64,000 nt of DNA. It comes from Galerina marginata (Eukaryota > Basidiomycota > Agaricomycetes > Agaricales > Galerinaceae). Below the pieces are notes generated by a model that made no database searches, was not told the DNA's origin, and saw nothing but the letters and a program-made list of their open reading frames with translations. Position 1 is the stretch's first letter. Every line of letters starts with the position of its first letter. The stretch is taken from positions 1,240,001 through 1,304,000 of the forward strand of contig JAECYW010000004.1 of NCBI GenBank assembly GCA_023014335.1. Direction: 5' to 3'. Below, one piece after another: positions 1 through 11,275 of this stretch. The position numbers were made by a program, and so were the translations under genes.

Positions 1-420
1 TTCCCGAATGTCGCGCCTGCGTCCTAGCCCTTGCAGCAGCCCCAGGTGGTGGAGTAGATGTTTCGGGTCTTGTGGCTGGAATTCGACGGCGGCGAGGACT
101 TTCATCGATATTGACGCTACGTCGATGAAGTCCTTATTTTGATGCCGTTGAGGCGTATTGAGCTTTTCGTGAGGCCTATTGAAAGGCATATGAATGTCTA
201 CAGGGGAATAGAAGAAATGAAATACTCACATATCGTCGGTAGCAGAGCTGTTTGAGGTGTTCAATTTTGTTTGCAATGCGGCACCTTTACAACGCTGAAA
301 TGCGCCGCCAGGCGCCGTTGAGAGCGTTGAACATTCCAGAGAGCAGACCCACCCAAAACAGAAAGCTATCGGGCGACAGTTTCGGGGACCAACAACTGAT
401 TTGAATACATGAAGACACAA
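1..420 (-). CDS. partial gene at left edge, unknown product
   Basis: An open reading frame on the minus strand runs off the left edge (175 down to 1) and encodes a segment with residues such as DFIDVASISMKVLAAVEF. It is preceded by a plausible intron with donor GTGAGT (complement of 224-229) and acceptor AATAG (complement of 176-180). Upstream, an ATG at 420 opens about 64 codons leading into that donor in matching phase, so the join would be ...DD-M-PHEKL. The upstream exon has a weak composition and could be 5' untranslated instead. No domain is recognised. The C-terminal part lies outside the window. Confidence 0.3.
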
Positions 421-1113
421 CTACACAGGCACTGTCTTGCTGAATTACACATAATGGTTCATACATATGAAAGAGAAAATTTAATCAACAAAAGATACAG
501 TATCTTTGGTAGACGGTCCAGGTGAGGGAGAGAGGAGGCTCATACTGGAAGAAAAGAACAGCGGAGAGGATGCTCAGTGAGGAAGTGATTCGAAGCGACG
601 CGACGCGAAATTGATTTCCCAACCACATGCAGCTTTCCCATGACGTCATCAAATTCAGCAGCCAATCAGAATGTCTCTTCTAGACCCGTGAGAAACACCA
701 TTCCCAATTTTTGTTATAATAGATACATAGCCCAAGAAAGAAAGGTCGTGGTCGTGCAGGTGTTTCGTAAACTAGAAATGATATGAAGTACGAACTAAAT
801 GATGAAGTAAAAAAAATGGAGCACGTAGTGTATCTACCAAACGCACCACTCAATCAAGAAAAACGCCATCCTCAATATCTTCGAGGAGGGCAACCTGACG
901 TCCCCTCATGTGAGAGGTCTATTGTCCATGTGAAGCCTCTGCTTCGTAGACCCCCAAAAGGACGTCCATCAAGTCGAACAAGCCTATGCTTGATCAACGC
1001 TCGGCCCTCTCCAGCTCTGGCTGACAAGCCATCTGAGCATGAGCATGAGCGAGCCAAAATCTTCCATCCAGATAATTTCACCACATTCCAACCTCGTCTG
1101 TCTACCCCGCCTA
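421..1113. other. intergenic gap between left-edge gene and membrane-protein gene
   Basis: No convincing coding sequence was seen. The gap holds the upstream region of the left-edge gene, including the CRE/CCAAT pair, and the 3' flank of the minus-strand membrane-protein gene that ends at 1114. Open frames here on either strand have no recognisable similarity. Confidence 0.5.
641..666. promoter_or_regulatory. CRE-like palindrome TGACGTCA plus CCAAT box
   Basis: A perfect 8-bp palindrome TGACGTCA lies at 641-648 and a CCAAT motif at 662-666. They sit about 220-245 bp upstream of the left-edge minus-strand gene, in the 690-bp gap before the 3' end of the next gene. TGACGTCA is the classical site of CREB/ATF-type bZIP factors. 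Function is inferred from position only. Confidence 0.35.
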
Positions 1114-4105
1114 TCACGCAGCAGGCTGCCAATCCCCGTCCAACCCAGCAACCCACGGCGCATTCGCCATCGAGAAGGAAGCACTGCTCAGCGGGCTCAT
1201 CGAGCGCTCCGTCTGCAGGCCGCCATTCCCACTGCCACTGCCCCTCACAGTATCGATCGTCCCGAACGAGGTGTCCATAAGCGTCGTCGAGCCCGAGCCC
1301 ACAGACCGGATCGTGTTCGTCTTTTCTGGGCTCACATGCGCCGAGGGAGGCGAGCCGATAATGGGCGGGAGACCGAGCGAAGAGGACTCTTGTTGTCCTT
1401 GCCCATGTCCTCCAGAAGAGGAGGTCCGCATCTGACCGTGCCCAAATGCAGAGAGAGCAGGCGAGCCAGGCAGGTGCCGCTTCCTATCGTCCGACGAGAC
1501 ACTTCCCATCCTTAAGAGGGAGTGGGCTACGGAGACACCACTCCCCATGGAACGAGCGACGGAGTGGGCGGAGGGCCTGGAGGAGTTGGAGCTCACTGAG
1601 CCGGAGTTGTCCCGCCGTGCGACGGGTGCTGAGCCCGTTGAGCGGACTGAGGGGCTGAAGTGGGACCGCATAGAGTGTAGAGAGCCTTGTTCGGAATTGA
1701 AGCTTGGGCTGTGGACGAACTATACACAATAAAAATAAAATAAAGTCAGCATGAAGACGAAGTTGAATTTTGTAAAATAACTGACCACACCAAACGTTCC
1801 TCTTCTCGAGGGATCCGCATGTCCACCGCCGCCACCACTACCTACTCCTCCAGCAGACGATATCGTGCGCCAGCCCTGCTCCGCATCAGGCGGGGCTTCC
1901 TCCAGCAAATCCATCGAAATGCCTGTAGTATGATGCGTAACCATCCCACCAGAAAGAGACAGGCCAGCAAACGAGCCCCTAGAAGCAGTAACATCCGTCG
2001 CCGTATCCGACCACCCAATCGGCCTGATTGTGTCCAGCCCAGGGGGTGGGAACGGTGTGGGCTTGTACCCGATACTGCTGCCAGTCGCGGTCTCCTTCAA
2101 CGAGGAAACGGAAGAGAAGTGGCCCAGTGGGGCGGGTGCGGGCATGTCGAGGATGTCGTTGGCGTTTGTCTCGTCGGGCGAGCCGATGGTAGGCGGCGGA
2201 GTGGATGCAGCGAGGGGGTAGTCGCTGTAAGCCGGCGGGCTAGCAAGCGGGCTAGAGAGCCACAAGTGCTCGGTTGGGAGGACAGGCTGTTCGGCAGGTG
2301 TCAGTGCCCTAGGAAGTGGGGCCAGCAAAGGGGTACCGGGCAGCGACGAATGTGCATCGTGGTACATCGTACCCCCAGACGTCCCGCTCCGCGCACTGAC
2401 ACTCGATTTCGGGCGGGTCCCATCAGGCAGGGTGCCCACCCCGCCTCCACGAGGGCGGTTGCCGAAGCTGTCGACCTGCCGCGCGTCGGGGTTGAGCATC
2501 GACCGCCCGGTCTCCAGGTCCTTTTCAGAGAGCGGGTCCGTGGTGAAGCTCTGTGACGTGAGGGTGTGCCTCGGCGAGTCGAGGTTCTTGAACCAACTCA
2601 AGCGTCCAAGATTGGCGAGGCCTCCAAGGCCGAGCGCACTGAGGAAGCCGTTGCTGCCTTGTCGGCTTGGTCCAGCGTCAGGGAGATGCGGGCCAGGTCT
2701 AGGTCCGAGGTCTTCAGCTCTAACACGACGTGCAACTAGGACTTCCGTCCCATCTTCTGGGTCAGCTGGGAACGAGGATTGATTAGAGAGATACGAAGGC
2801 TGAGTGATAAACGGGGGCCGATCCCCTCCGAGAAGTGGGGTGGTAGCCGCAGCGGGTTCAACGAGGCGGGGAGGAACCTGTGGGTCCGACGAATAGGCGT
2901 AGGCGCCCGCGTATTCCTCTTCAGGATATTGGTCTGCATGTTCTGGATCCGGAAGGACGCTTTCGCGTCCCATGCGTTCCATGTCCGAGGAAGAGAGCGT
3001 TGTTCCGCCTGTTTCCTGATGTTCAGGCATACTGGGTAATAACCCAAGGCTAGGTCGATCTATAAGGACACCAAAGCCGGAGGCATTGGAATTGGTAGAG
3101 GCCGACGAATTACTATTTGTCGTCGCAACCGGCGGCGGCGGAACACGGGGAACACCACGAGAAGTTGACGGGCCAGGCACTTGGGTCATAGCAGCTCCAC
3201 CAGCCGCTAGTGCAGCTGCTGCGCTACTGCTGTGCTGAAGGAACGGATCGGCTTCTTCGCCGCTGTGGCGCGGAGAACCTTCTCCTGGAAGGCGGGATCC
3301 TGGCGGAACGATGAAGTAGTCATCGTCGATAGGGATTAGAGTGGTGAATTGACGCCTGTTTCTGCGGCCCTTCAAGCACAGGAACAAAAATAGGGCTAAG
3401 ACGAATAGGAAAATTAGGCCGAGGATGCTGGCTACTATGACTCCCACTAGTTGACCTTTAGTCAAACCGGTGGCTTGGGCCGGGAGGGGAGGAGCCGAGA
3501 CGGAAGAAGAGGGAGCGGGTGAGGTAATAGAACCCGATGGTGAGAGAGATGATGATAAAGATGCAGTTGTGGATGTCAAAGAGGCGGCGGATGATGTGGT
3601 AGATATCGATACTGATGAAGCAGAAACTGATGATGATGATGATGATGAGGTGGTTGAGGAGACGGAGGTTGTTATGGGTGTCGCAGAGGTAGAAGAAATG
3701 GTCACAGAAGATGAACTTGAAGCAGAAGCAGAAGTTGAAATAGATACAGAAGTCGTGGGTGTCGCTGTTGTCGTAAGTATGGTCGTTGAAGGGGATGTCG
3801 CTGTCGTCGTTACTGGTGGCCCCAATGTGGTGGTAATCGTCTGCGGAGTTGGAGACGGTAAAATCACTGTGGGAGGTTCTGAACTTCCTCCGAAAATGTA
3901 TAACGATCCCAATGGTATCTGGGCTCAATGTTAGCTTTGAAAAGACCGTATTATAGTCTGAAATCCGACTTACACTTGGTCCAAAGTAGGTTGGTGGGAG
4001 GTATATTATGGTCGTTGAGGTAGCCACAGGGACTCCTCCTGCATCAGTGATAACCACTGCTGAAGGTGCCAGCCATGGGGGGAATTCCTGAGTAGGTTGA
4101 GCCAT
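1114..4105 (-). CDS. Ser/Thr-rich single-pass membrane protein, cell-wall-sensor-like architecture
   Basis: Three exons (4105-3974, 3918-1786, 1719-1114) join in phase into a protein of about 956 residues. Introns carry GTAAGT...CAG and GTCAGT...TATAG. Order of parts: a short N-terminal segment without a clear cleaved signal; about 130 residues almost purely Ser/Thr/Ala/Pro, expected to be heavily O-mannosylated; one strong membrane segment near residues 203-230 (LVGVIVASILGLIFLFVLAL); a basic stop-transfer stretch (KGRRNRR); then a long, disordered cytoplasmic tail of about 700 residues rich in Pro, Ser and Gly. This is the layout of fungal Mid2/Wsc-type surface sensors, but no WSC cysteine domain is visible, so a signalling role is inferred from architecture alone. 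The tail carries many SP and TP sites that could be phosphorylated. Confidence 0.8.
3628..3648. repeat. in-frame trinucleotide microsatellite (TGA/ATC)n
   Basis: About seven uninterrupted copies of a trinucleotide lie inside the Ser-rich extracellular exon of the membrane-protein gene and encode a run of Ser on the minus strand. Such tracts are prone to length change. Confidence 0.7.
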
Positions 4106-5384
4106 TCTGTTATGGTCTCTAAAGTTTTATAAAAGTCGTTGCTGCGGAAAAAATAATCGTTAGTAGTGAGCGTGAGTGGCTTCAAACTGCAAGAAAAGCT
4201 GGTGTCAGTGGTATTTCATATGATATACTTCTAAAACGTACGAAGTCTTTGGATTTAGTGTTTTAGGGGGATACAACACGGCAGGATATCCTAAGATACC
4301 AAGTGGAGGAGGGGGAAACGCGGGAAAGAGAGGAGGAGGAAATACAACCGAACAGTCGCGTCAAAATTCGAACCAAGACCACGTGATCCTTCTTCTTTGG
4401 CCATTGTGCCTTGGCAAATTTCCCCATATGGAAAGGCTCTCTTGGTTGAGCTCTCCTCTCGTGCTGTCCCGCAACACTGGGAATGTCGCTCGAATGATCA
4501 AATATCAGAAATAGCGGAGCCCCGACTTCTAGTTGTGATACCGTGGTACATAACGTCCGAAGGTAAACATATGATATATGACCTCAACAGAGTCCTTCAA
4601 GCACGCGGGACGATGGCACGAGTGGGCAAAGCACAGGGGGATTCTGGATTCAGACTCCAGAGGAAAGTCCAGCATATTCAACCTTGAAGGCTGGATATAT
4701 TGCTGCTCGCGCCAACAAAATCTAGGACACAACCACCTACATGGGTATTCGGAACATTCACAGATAAATTTGAGTGGTAATTTCGAGCTCTTGCGTATTC
4801 CAACTTCCGTGTCCTTGGATCGAGCGCATTTGCAAAGGAATATCTAAAGTAGTGGCGAGTAAGATAGCGTTAGACAAACATTACTTAATTTACCAGCACA
4901 GAATATCTAATGAGGTACGCAACAAAAGTCAAAAGTTGCAATGAAATTCCAGACTACAGGTCAGCATTGCCGCTTGCCTCGCAGACCCTCTTGATGAGAC
5001 ATCACAATTTTGTTTGGTCATGATCATATCATCGAGTTTGACTGCTTAGGAAACAACAAGCTCCATGTTTCATACAATGTGCCAGAACGTCGATATTTAT
5101 TGGCCAATGGCCTGTCCGGCTTTGGGCCAACTTGCTCGACGAATTCCTGGCCTAACCCAGGAAGATTTACTTACGGTCAGTGTTTAGGCCAAAAAATATT
5201 GCAAGACGAGAGATCTAGATGGGCGAACCACCTCAGGAATAACGTTTGATAAAGGCATCAAAACGGTAGTGAGCAGGCTCGAAGGTAGGACCTTGTAGCA
5301 CTGAACTAACCATACTATTATCGACTAATTACTAGGCTCCGATATTGCTGTCAACAAATAGGCCGCTGTTTTCGCTGTCTGACA
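4106..5384. other. intergenic, 1.3 kb
   Basis: This stretch contains the upstream region of the membrane-protein gene (with a CACGTG box near 4380) and the 3' flank of the hydrolase gene. Short open frames occur on both strands but none shows a known motif or a consistent exon chain. Confidence 0.5.
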
Positions 5385-6739
5385 TCAGGTTGGGACAACG
5401 CGCCGCAGAAATTCTAGTTCCGACTCAACAGAGGTCTCATAGAATTTGGCACCAGGATAGATGTCAAAGTGACCAGCTGGCAGATAATCGCAGAACATCA
5501 ATTCTTCGTGACCTCACTTGATTTATGAGTCTATCTCACCGTCGTCGAGTAGAACTGCCTCGCCTTTCGGTGCAGCCTCTACTACCTTATGTGCATTTTC
5601 CGCAGGACAGAGAGCATCTTTCCCACATATGACGACGAAAATAGGACATTTGATCGACGCTGCGGTTTTCCGGGGGTCGTAAGGAGGAAATTGGAAGAGA
5701 CTCGAAGCCGACATCTATTCGTAGATCAGCTCTTCGTTTCGAATGAAGCAGGAGGAGTTATGCCAACCTTATTGGGCCAATCACTTCGAGAATAATATGA
5801 CTAAGGACAACAGGAAATGAAATTGGTCGAAACCTACCCATCTTTGAGAGCGATGCCCGAAAGCCCCTCAACGGAGCCAGGAGCTACCATCGCACCCACA
5901 GTCCCAGGGGGTGCAGCAGCGGGTATGTAAAGTGGCTCGAATCCCAACAGTTGTTTCATTGAATCAACAACGGCATAAAGCACAGTCCGAATGAAGCCCC
6001 AAGTGAGTTTGACTGGGGCTGAGCGACCGGTGTATGGGCATCTCGAGATCGCCGCTACCGCATTCACCGCTTCCTACGCATGAACCAAAAAAATTGCTCA
6101 GCAATGGCCCACAATTCGCGTCTTAAAAAATTTTTTTTAGCTCACTTCTGCAGCGAGTGAGATAACATGACCTCCTGCGAATGCCCTATTCAGACCAAAA
6201 ACCCGAAAAGGAGAAAGAACAAAAGGCACCGGAGAAACTCGTCCCCCAAAGAACCAAGCGCTGGCCGTCGAAGACGTCATGATGCCTGGCGTACTTGATC
6301 ACGGTCCTGTAATCTTCCAGCTGTGCCTTCACGTCAAGAACATGCCGTGGTGCTCCATCTAAATAACCCCGAATTAGACGGGGACTCTCTGGACGAATTG
6401 CAGCCCACTCTGGTTGGCTTGGTCGTTGTGCCCCAGAGCGCCAGAGGTCTACGCACCCGAAGCACCCCATCGTCGATAGTCGAACACAAGACATGCATAC
6501 CCAAGTGCCGCGAAAGACTCGGCGTACGGCGCCAGCGACATCATCTTGTTTCCGCTAAGTCCATGAGCCCTATCATTACTTCAGTTGCGGAGTCACGACG
6601 TTTTCGAATGATTGCCTACTTACATGACAATAACCGGGAATGGCTTAGAGAACTGTCCGGTCGGGAGATACTCCCATGTATCAAGGTTCCAACCATTGGT
6701 TGCGCTGGGTATTTTGATCGTTGATTTCGTGAATGACAT
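5385..6739 (-). CDS. alpha/beta hydrolase, possibly polyketide-transferase/S33-like subgroup
   Basis: Exons joined from the ATG at 6739 give a serine hydrolase of roughly 300 residues. Visible landmarks in order: the oxyanion-region motif MAHGLSGNKM, a strand-turn FDYRRWGASDG, the nucleophile elbow GTSFSGGH split by an intron, the acid-residue loop ICGKDALCP, and the catalytic His in AGHFDIYPG near the C-terminus. The full triad is therefore present. The family resembles fungal hydrolases sometimes found in secondary-metabolite clusters (af380-like polyketide transferases); that placement is tentative. One junction is awkward: between ...IALKDG (donor near 5836) and MSASSLFQF (from 5714). It can be closed in frame by a 16-nt micro-exon (about 5784-5799, flanked by CTTAG and GTGATT) with an unusually short 37-nt intron. 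An in-frame TAG lies just before the second block, so mis-splicing or early decay is possible. Confidence 0.75.
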
Positions 6740-7310
6740 GAAGCTAGATCATCAAGAGCAAGGCGCTCGATGGTATACAGATAAAGGAGGAGTTGTGCTT
6801 CCGGTGGGGAGAAACAGCTAGACTAATATCCCAAAGAGACAACCATGACTTCAGCGTGGTGGAACTCCTGATTTGGGCAAAGAGCACTTACTTGACAGTC
6901 GAACATCGTCACAGTCGATTGCTGATCCTGACATTGACAACACGTGGGATGTGGCACCCTGGAGTAGAGGAATGTTAGAGGAATGAGGTCGCTGCGATGA
7001 ACGTGGTGGAAGTAAAAAAATGTTCTAGAATTGTTATCGTGATTGTTTTACAAGTGGCAGGGGAATAGATACAAGTTGGTAGAAAGAACTACTAGTAGCT
7101 TGATACGCCGAGAAAAGGAGTCGATAGCGCGAGGCAGAACAGAAAGCATATCCAAGACAGGAATGAAACCTGAAAAGAAGCGCGAATGCGTAGCGAGGAG
7201 CGAGGAACGACTGAAAGCATATTCAGAGGAGAACGGAACAAACGAACTATAGATGCCATCGGAAAGTAGAATATTTCGCCAGGAAAAAAAGTGCTCTCCT
7301 TCCATAATGA
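6740..7310. other. intergenic between hydrolase and forkhead genes
   Basis: This gap is the 5' flank of the hydrolase gene and the 3' flank of the forkhead gene. A small open frame at 7043-7252 is rich in Lys, Arg and Glu but has no recognisable match. No RNA gene is visible. Confidence 0.5.
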
Positions 7311-8872
7311 CTACTGCGCGCGATGTCTTCGGGAGCTTCGACCAGTCTCTTCCGTATCCTGCTCGGGAGAGATATCCGAGTGTGGGCGTCTAGCCCTGGG
7401 CGGCGGAGCACTGTATCCGTATGGATTCCCTTGTCTAGCAGGCATCGGAGGGAAAGGGCCAGGATAGCCATGTCCCGCCATCATGGGTCCGCCACCACGC
7501 ATCTGTGAATAATGTTCGACCTGCGGAGGAAGGCCCATCGCAATGGGGTATGTATTAGCACGGGACATCTGCATGCTAGGAGAAGCCATCATTGGCTGGG
7601 TGAAGTGCTGTAGGTGCGGCGCCGAGGCAGCAGGGCTCCAGCGGGCGTTTGGGTTTGTCTGGTCTGAATAATGATGGACAGGAGGTGGCGGCATGTACCC
7701 TGGGGGTATGGCCATCGCATTGGCGGGAGCAGAAGGGTGGAAAAGATTCTGTGGAGACATGTAGGGTCCGCCTTGTCCACGAGTGGGGTTGCGTTCGTCT
7801 TCATCAGAGTCATCAGATGCGCTCGACCTCGAACCCCCCACTGGATCCTTGCGTTTTCTGTCGCGTTTGTTTCCCTCTCCCTGCCGCACATCAAGAGCCC
7901 AGTAGCATCCCTTCCCAGGATGATTGACAGGACGTTCCACGCGCACGAAGATGGCTTTCAACGATAGGTTGTGTCGAATAGAACGCTATCACAAAACAAT
8001 TAGCACGTAAGGGGAATATCATTGGGACGGAACGAACCTGCCAGGGTTTGTCGCTCGCAGTTTTCCAGGAGGGATATCGCGTTTCGATTGCATCATATAT
8101 TTGCCGAAGGGTAAGTTTCTTGCTTTGGCTCCCCCAAATGGCAAGTTTGATCAACTCCGTAATCTTTGGTAGTCGGGTCCCAAAAGGTTCGTCTGCTAAG
8201 GCATCAAGGCTCACTGGTTGAGGGGGGTATATGCTGAGGTTCTGACGCAAATACGACTCTGTCTGCTCATGGGAAGGTAGAGACCCGTGAGACTGCGGAT
8301 GTTCGTTGTGAAGCGAAGGAAGGACCTCTACATCATCCCAACTTGAAGAGTATACCTCCGATCCAGGGCTTGGATGTTCCATCATGTAATTAGCTTGATC
8401 ATCCAGTGCTTGGGTCATACCGTCCATCTTGAGTTCCTGTCCATACAAATTTCCGCCATGATGTTGAGAAAACATTGGGTTGGAGTACAGTTGGCTTCCG
8501 CCGTCCTAAAGGAGTCACCAGTAAACACACGAGACCAGTGACAAGGAGTTAACGGGAACGAACCTGAGAAGTAAAGGCTGGACCTGGAGAGTATGATGAT
8601 CAGCAAGGTTCACGATCGATATAGGCGCGGAAGGTGAACGAACCAGTTGCGTTGCTTCCAAAAGTGCCGGGGAAGCCCCCAAAGTTCTGCTCTGTGTCTG
8701 GATCGTTTTTGATTTGTCTTGTTCCTCCATGTCCACCTGAGGAAGCGCCTTGTGACATGTCGGTGGAGGATGGGGGATCGCGATGGTAAGAACGAGGTGG
8801 GTAGTGGTCTGCGTAACCGTTATGTCGTCCTGTGCGTTGCTGAAGACTGTTAGGAGAATAAAAGAAGTCCAT
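7311..8872 (-). CDS. forkhead (winged-helix) transcription factor
   Basis: Four exons (8872-8644, 8583-8564, 8505-8038, 7985-7311) join in phase into 463 residues. The second exon is only 20 nt. The forkhead domain lies at about residues 190-272: it starts with ITELIKLAIWGSQSKKLTLR, contains IYDAIETRYPSWKTASDKPW, and after an intron the recognition-helix signature RSIRHNLSLKAIFVRVER and the wing sequence GKGCYWALD. That helix contacts DNA in this family. The rest is low-complexity: an acidic, Gln/Ser-rich N-terminus and a Pro/Gly/Met-rich C-terminus with a basic patch after the domain (KRDRKRKD) likely to be a nuclear localisation signal. Fungal forkhead factors regulate cell cycle, ribosomal genes or development; the specific role here cannot be told from sequence. 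The neighbouring hydrolase starts 570 bp away. Confidence 0.93.
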
Positions 8873-10333
8873 TTCTTTATGAAAGGAACGACCGAGTCAT
8901 GGTAGAATTATAGCGAAAACGATGCGAAAAATGGAGTTGAAATGGAAAAAGGTGACCATCAAAATTGAAAGATCGCGGAGAAAGAAAGTAACCCAAAAAA
9001 AAAAACAAAGAGATGATATTAGCGCTGGACCCACACCAACAAAGGGACGCGGGTATAGCGTACCGAAGTCACGGGGTCTGGATTCTGGTACGATCAAGCC
9101 TTGATGAAGCCTAATCTAGTAGTGTGACGCCGGAAGATGGTAAAGTGCTTTGAAAAGAGGGGAGAGTCCAGAGAAGGGTTCTTATGATGCTAACAACTGT
9201 AGAGAGCTGTTGTTGCTGGCGATCCACAGCAAAAACATGGCTGCCTTTATACAACTTGATCCTCGTTACACGATAACGAGAAACGTCACAAAATATTTAC
9301 CAGAGAGAGTAATATTTTTGGATTGGTTGGATTGGTCGTCTGTAAATTTGGCTTCCTTTGGCCTCGGGATTGTCCCCGAGGTACTTTTTCTCTCGGCGAA
9401 TCCCCTGATCCAGCTCTGGCAGGGCAGAAGAATAGCCTTAAACGGCAAATATGCCAGAGGAATTCCTCAACATAGCAAAAACGCGACTGCCTCGTGGTGA
9501 GTGACACCTGTTTATACCACAATCACAGATATGGTATGTTGAGGGGATTGGTACGGGCCCATGTTTTTGAAAGTTGCCATAGCCGAGCAGGCGGGTCCTG
9601 TATGAGGAAATCAAGAATCGGCGGGCATCATCAAGCGGACTGTGGGTCCACGGCCGCCCGACGGGCGCACTTCCCGAAAAGGAGACCGCTCGAGTTTAAA
9701 ATCTAGCATCGCATTCCTGGGCGCATTCCTGGAGCAGCATGTAAGATCTGGAGGTCAATCGTGAATACTCAGAAAGAGGAAGACTTGGTAGTTGAAAAGA
9801 AGGAAAGGAAGGAAGAAAATTTGCGATGATCGTGAGTCAAAGCGCCGCTTTATTACGTAAGCCGCATAGGCCGCCCCGGCGCAATACCCCGATTTGCAAC
9901 TTGATTGCTCTTTTATGCACCGTCAACAAACCGTCAATTCCCAAGTCTCTCGCCAGTATGTTATGACCGGGATGACCCCATTCAATCCGACAGTTGCTAA
10001 AAACAAAATGATTTCAAGATGAACTCTTAGTAAATGTCAGTCCCAGTGGTCGAAGTAAATATCATGAAGGTTCACGCCATGCTGCGAGCTCTTCTACAAA
10101 TATCTCGGCAATGACTGCCTGCGCCACGAGCATTTAGAGAGAATATGTGTATATGCGGTCCCTGCCTAGATTTCGCAGGTAGAAATGTTGGGGCAATGAC
10201 GATCGATGGCGAGGACAACCAGGCCTTGAATTTAAGAAAGGAGAGTTAGTAAGGAGTAAATTGAAAGTCTACTCTTGATTTATAAAATGGAAGTGCTACA
10301 AGTTACTGTTAATATAGAGGGAATACTGTCATC
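8873..10333. other. intergenic, 1.5 kb
   Basis: No supported gene. The left part is the promoter region of the forkhead gene. Open frames are short and lack splice-consistent partners. Confidence 0.5.
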
Positions 10334-11275
10334 TCATGGGATGTAATGCTCCCATACAGCCCTTTCGACCGTAAGCTCCGCCCCATAACTTGGAAAGATA
10401 TCTGTGAACACTTCCTTCCATCCGAGGTATTGTTCGCGTAAGTACAATGCCCGGGTATACTCCCAGTATTCCGGCATCCATCCCGCACACTCCCAGTCAA
10501 CCAACGCACATGGACAAAGGTTTTCATCAACGAGGATGTTGTGAGGCGTAATATCCCCATACGTGAAGCATATTTTGTACTGCGTATTCGCTCGCTTCTC
10601 CAGTGCCGCACGCAGAGCATCGTCATAAGGTTCCCAGGGTTGGCAAAAGGGCTGCATATGTAACTCGTCCTGGGAGGCGAACGGACCAACAGTCTCGGGC
10701 CATCGGATACGATGGGAGGAGACACCAGTTCTCATAAACCCAGAGATAGTACGGTCACCCGGTGGTCGTAGACAACGTAGTTAGTCGAACCACTCACGCA
10801 AGGTTTTTATGAACACCTCCCCCGTTGATTTCCTGCCATCTTATCCAATGTGACCCCGCACTCTGTTCCATTTACACCGGTCATAAGGAGGAAATTACCT
10901 TTGCCAGAGGGGAGTGCGATGACATCCAGCATGCGTAGCACTGGGATCGTGGTGTTTTCCGAAACGTATTGAGTGGCGAGGGCTTCTGAGGCCGTGACGA
11001 AACGACCTCGTTTTGCATAAATGTTGAACGGGACGAGGCGCCTCACCATAGCGGAGGAGGTTCGTTCACCGTGCTTGACCGAGAAGCGGAGAGCCTGATA
11101 TGCCTTCAAACGTATACCAGAGGGAATTAAAGCCAGGCGGACCACAGAAAATCTGTGAAACTGTACGGTCTTCATTGATGGGTCAGTTGTGTCCAAGATA
11201 TGGGAGAACTTTGCCTGTCGCGACGTACCTTCGGTGGTACACGAACTGGGCCGCATTAAACAGATTGACAGACAT
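10334..11275 (-). pseudogene. APH-family phosphotransferase, disrupted by a frameshift and a stop
   Basis: The ATG at 11275 (MSVNLFNAAQFVYHRR) splices to a segment with FNIYAKRGRFVTASEA and VSENTTIPVLRMLDV, then continues to the catalytic loop YGDITPHNILVDE and the metal-binding ALVDWECAG, ending at WEHYIP. This is the fungal aminoglycoside-phosphotransferase-like kinase fold. Two lesions break it. Near 10818-10823 the frame shifts at a run of five G on the coding strand. Downstream, in the frame that restores the conserved IKTLREWFD/LRCL region, a TAA (complement of 10781-10783) stands where a Gln codon is expected. A GTGAGT inside this stretch could act as a donor, but splicing there would remove conserved sequence. 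Catalytic Asp residues are intact, so decay looks recent. Fungal members rarely act on antibiotics; the substrate is unknown. Confidence 0.75.

Noticed and set aside
783..1280. Plus-strand frame of 165 codons overlapping the 3' end of the membrane-protein gene
   Set aside because: It is a shadow frame over a well-supported minus-strand exon and has no splice signals or motif of its own.
3470..3934. Plus-strand acidic frame rich in Glu, Val and Asp
   Set aside because: It is the complement of the Ser/Thr-rich repeat exon; its acidic character follows from the codon composition of that exon.
10750..10800. GTGAGT in the APH-like gene as a true intron donor
   Set aside because: Splicing there would delete the conserved REWFD-LRCL region, so a stop plus frameshift in a pseudogene explains the sequence better.
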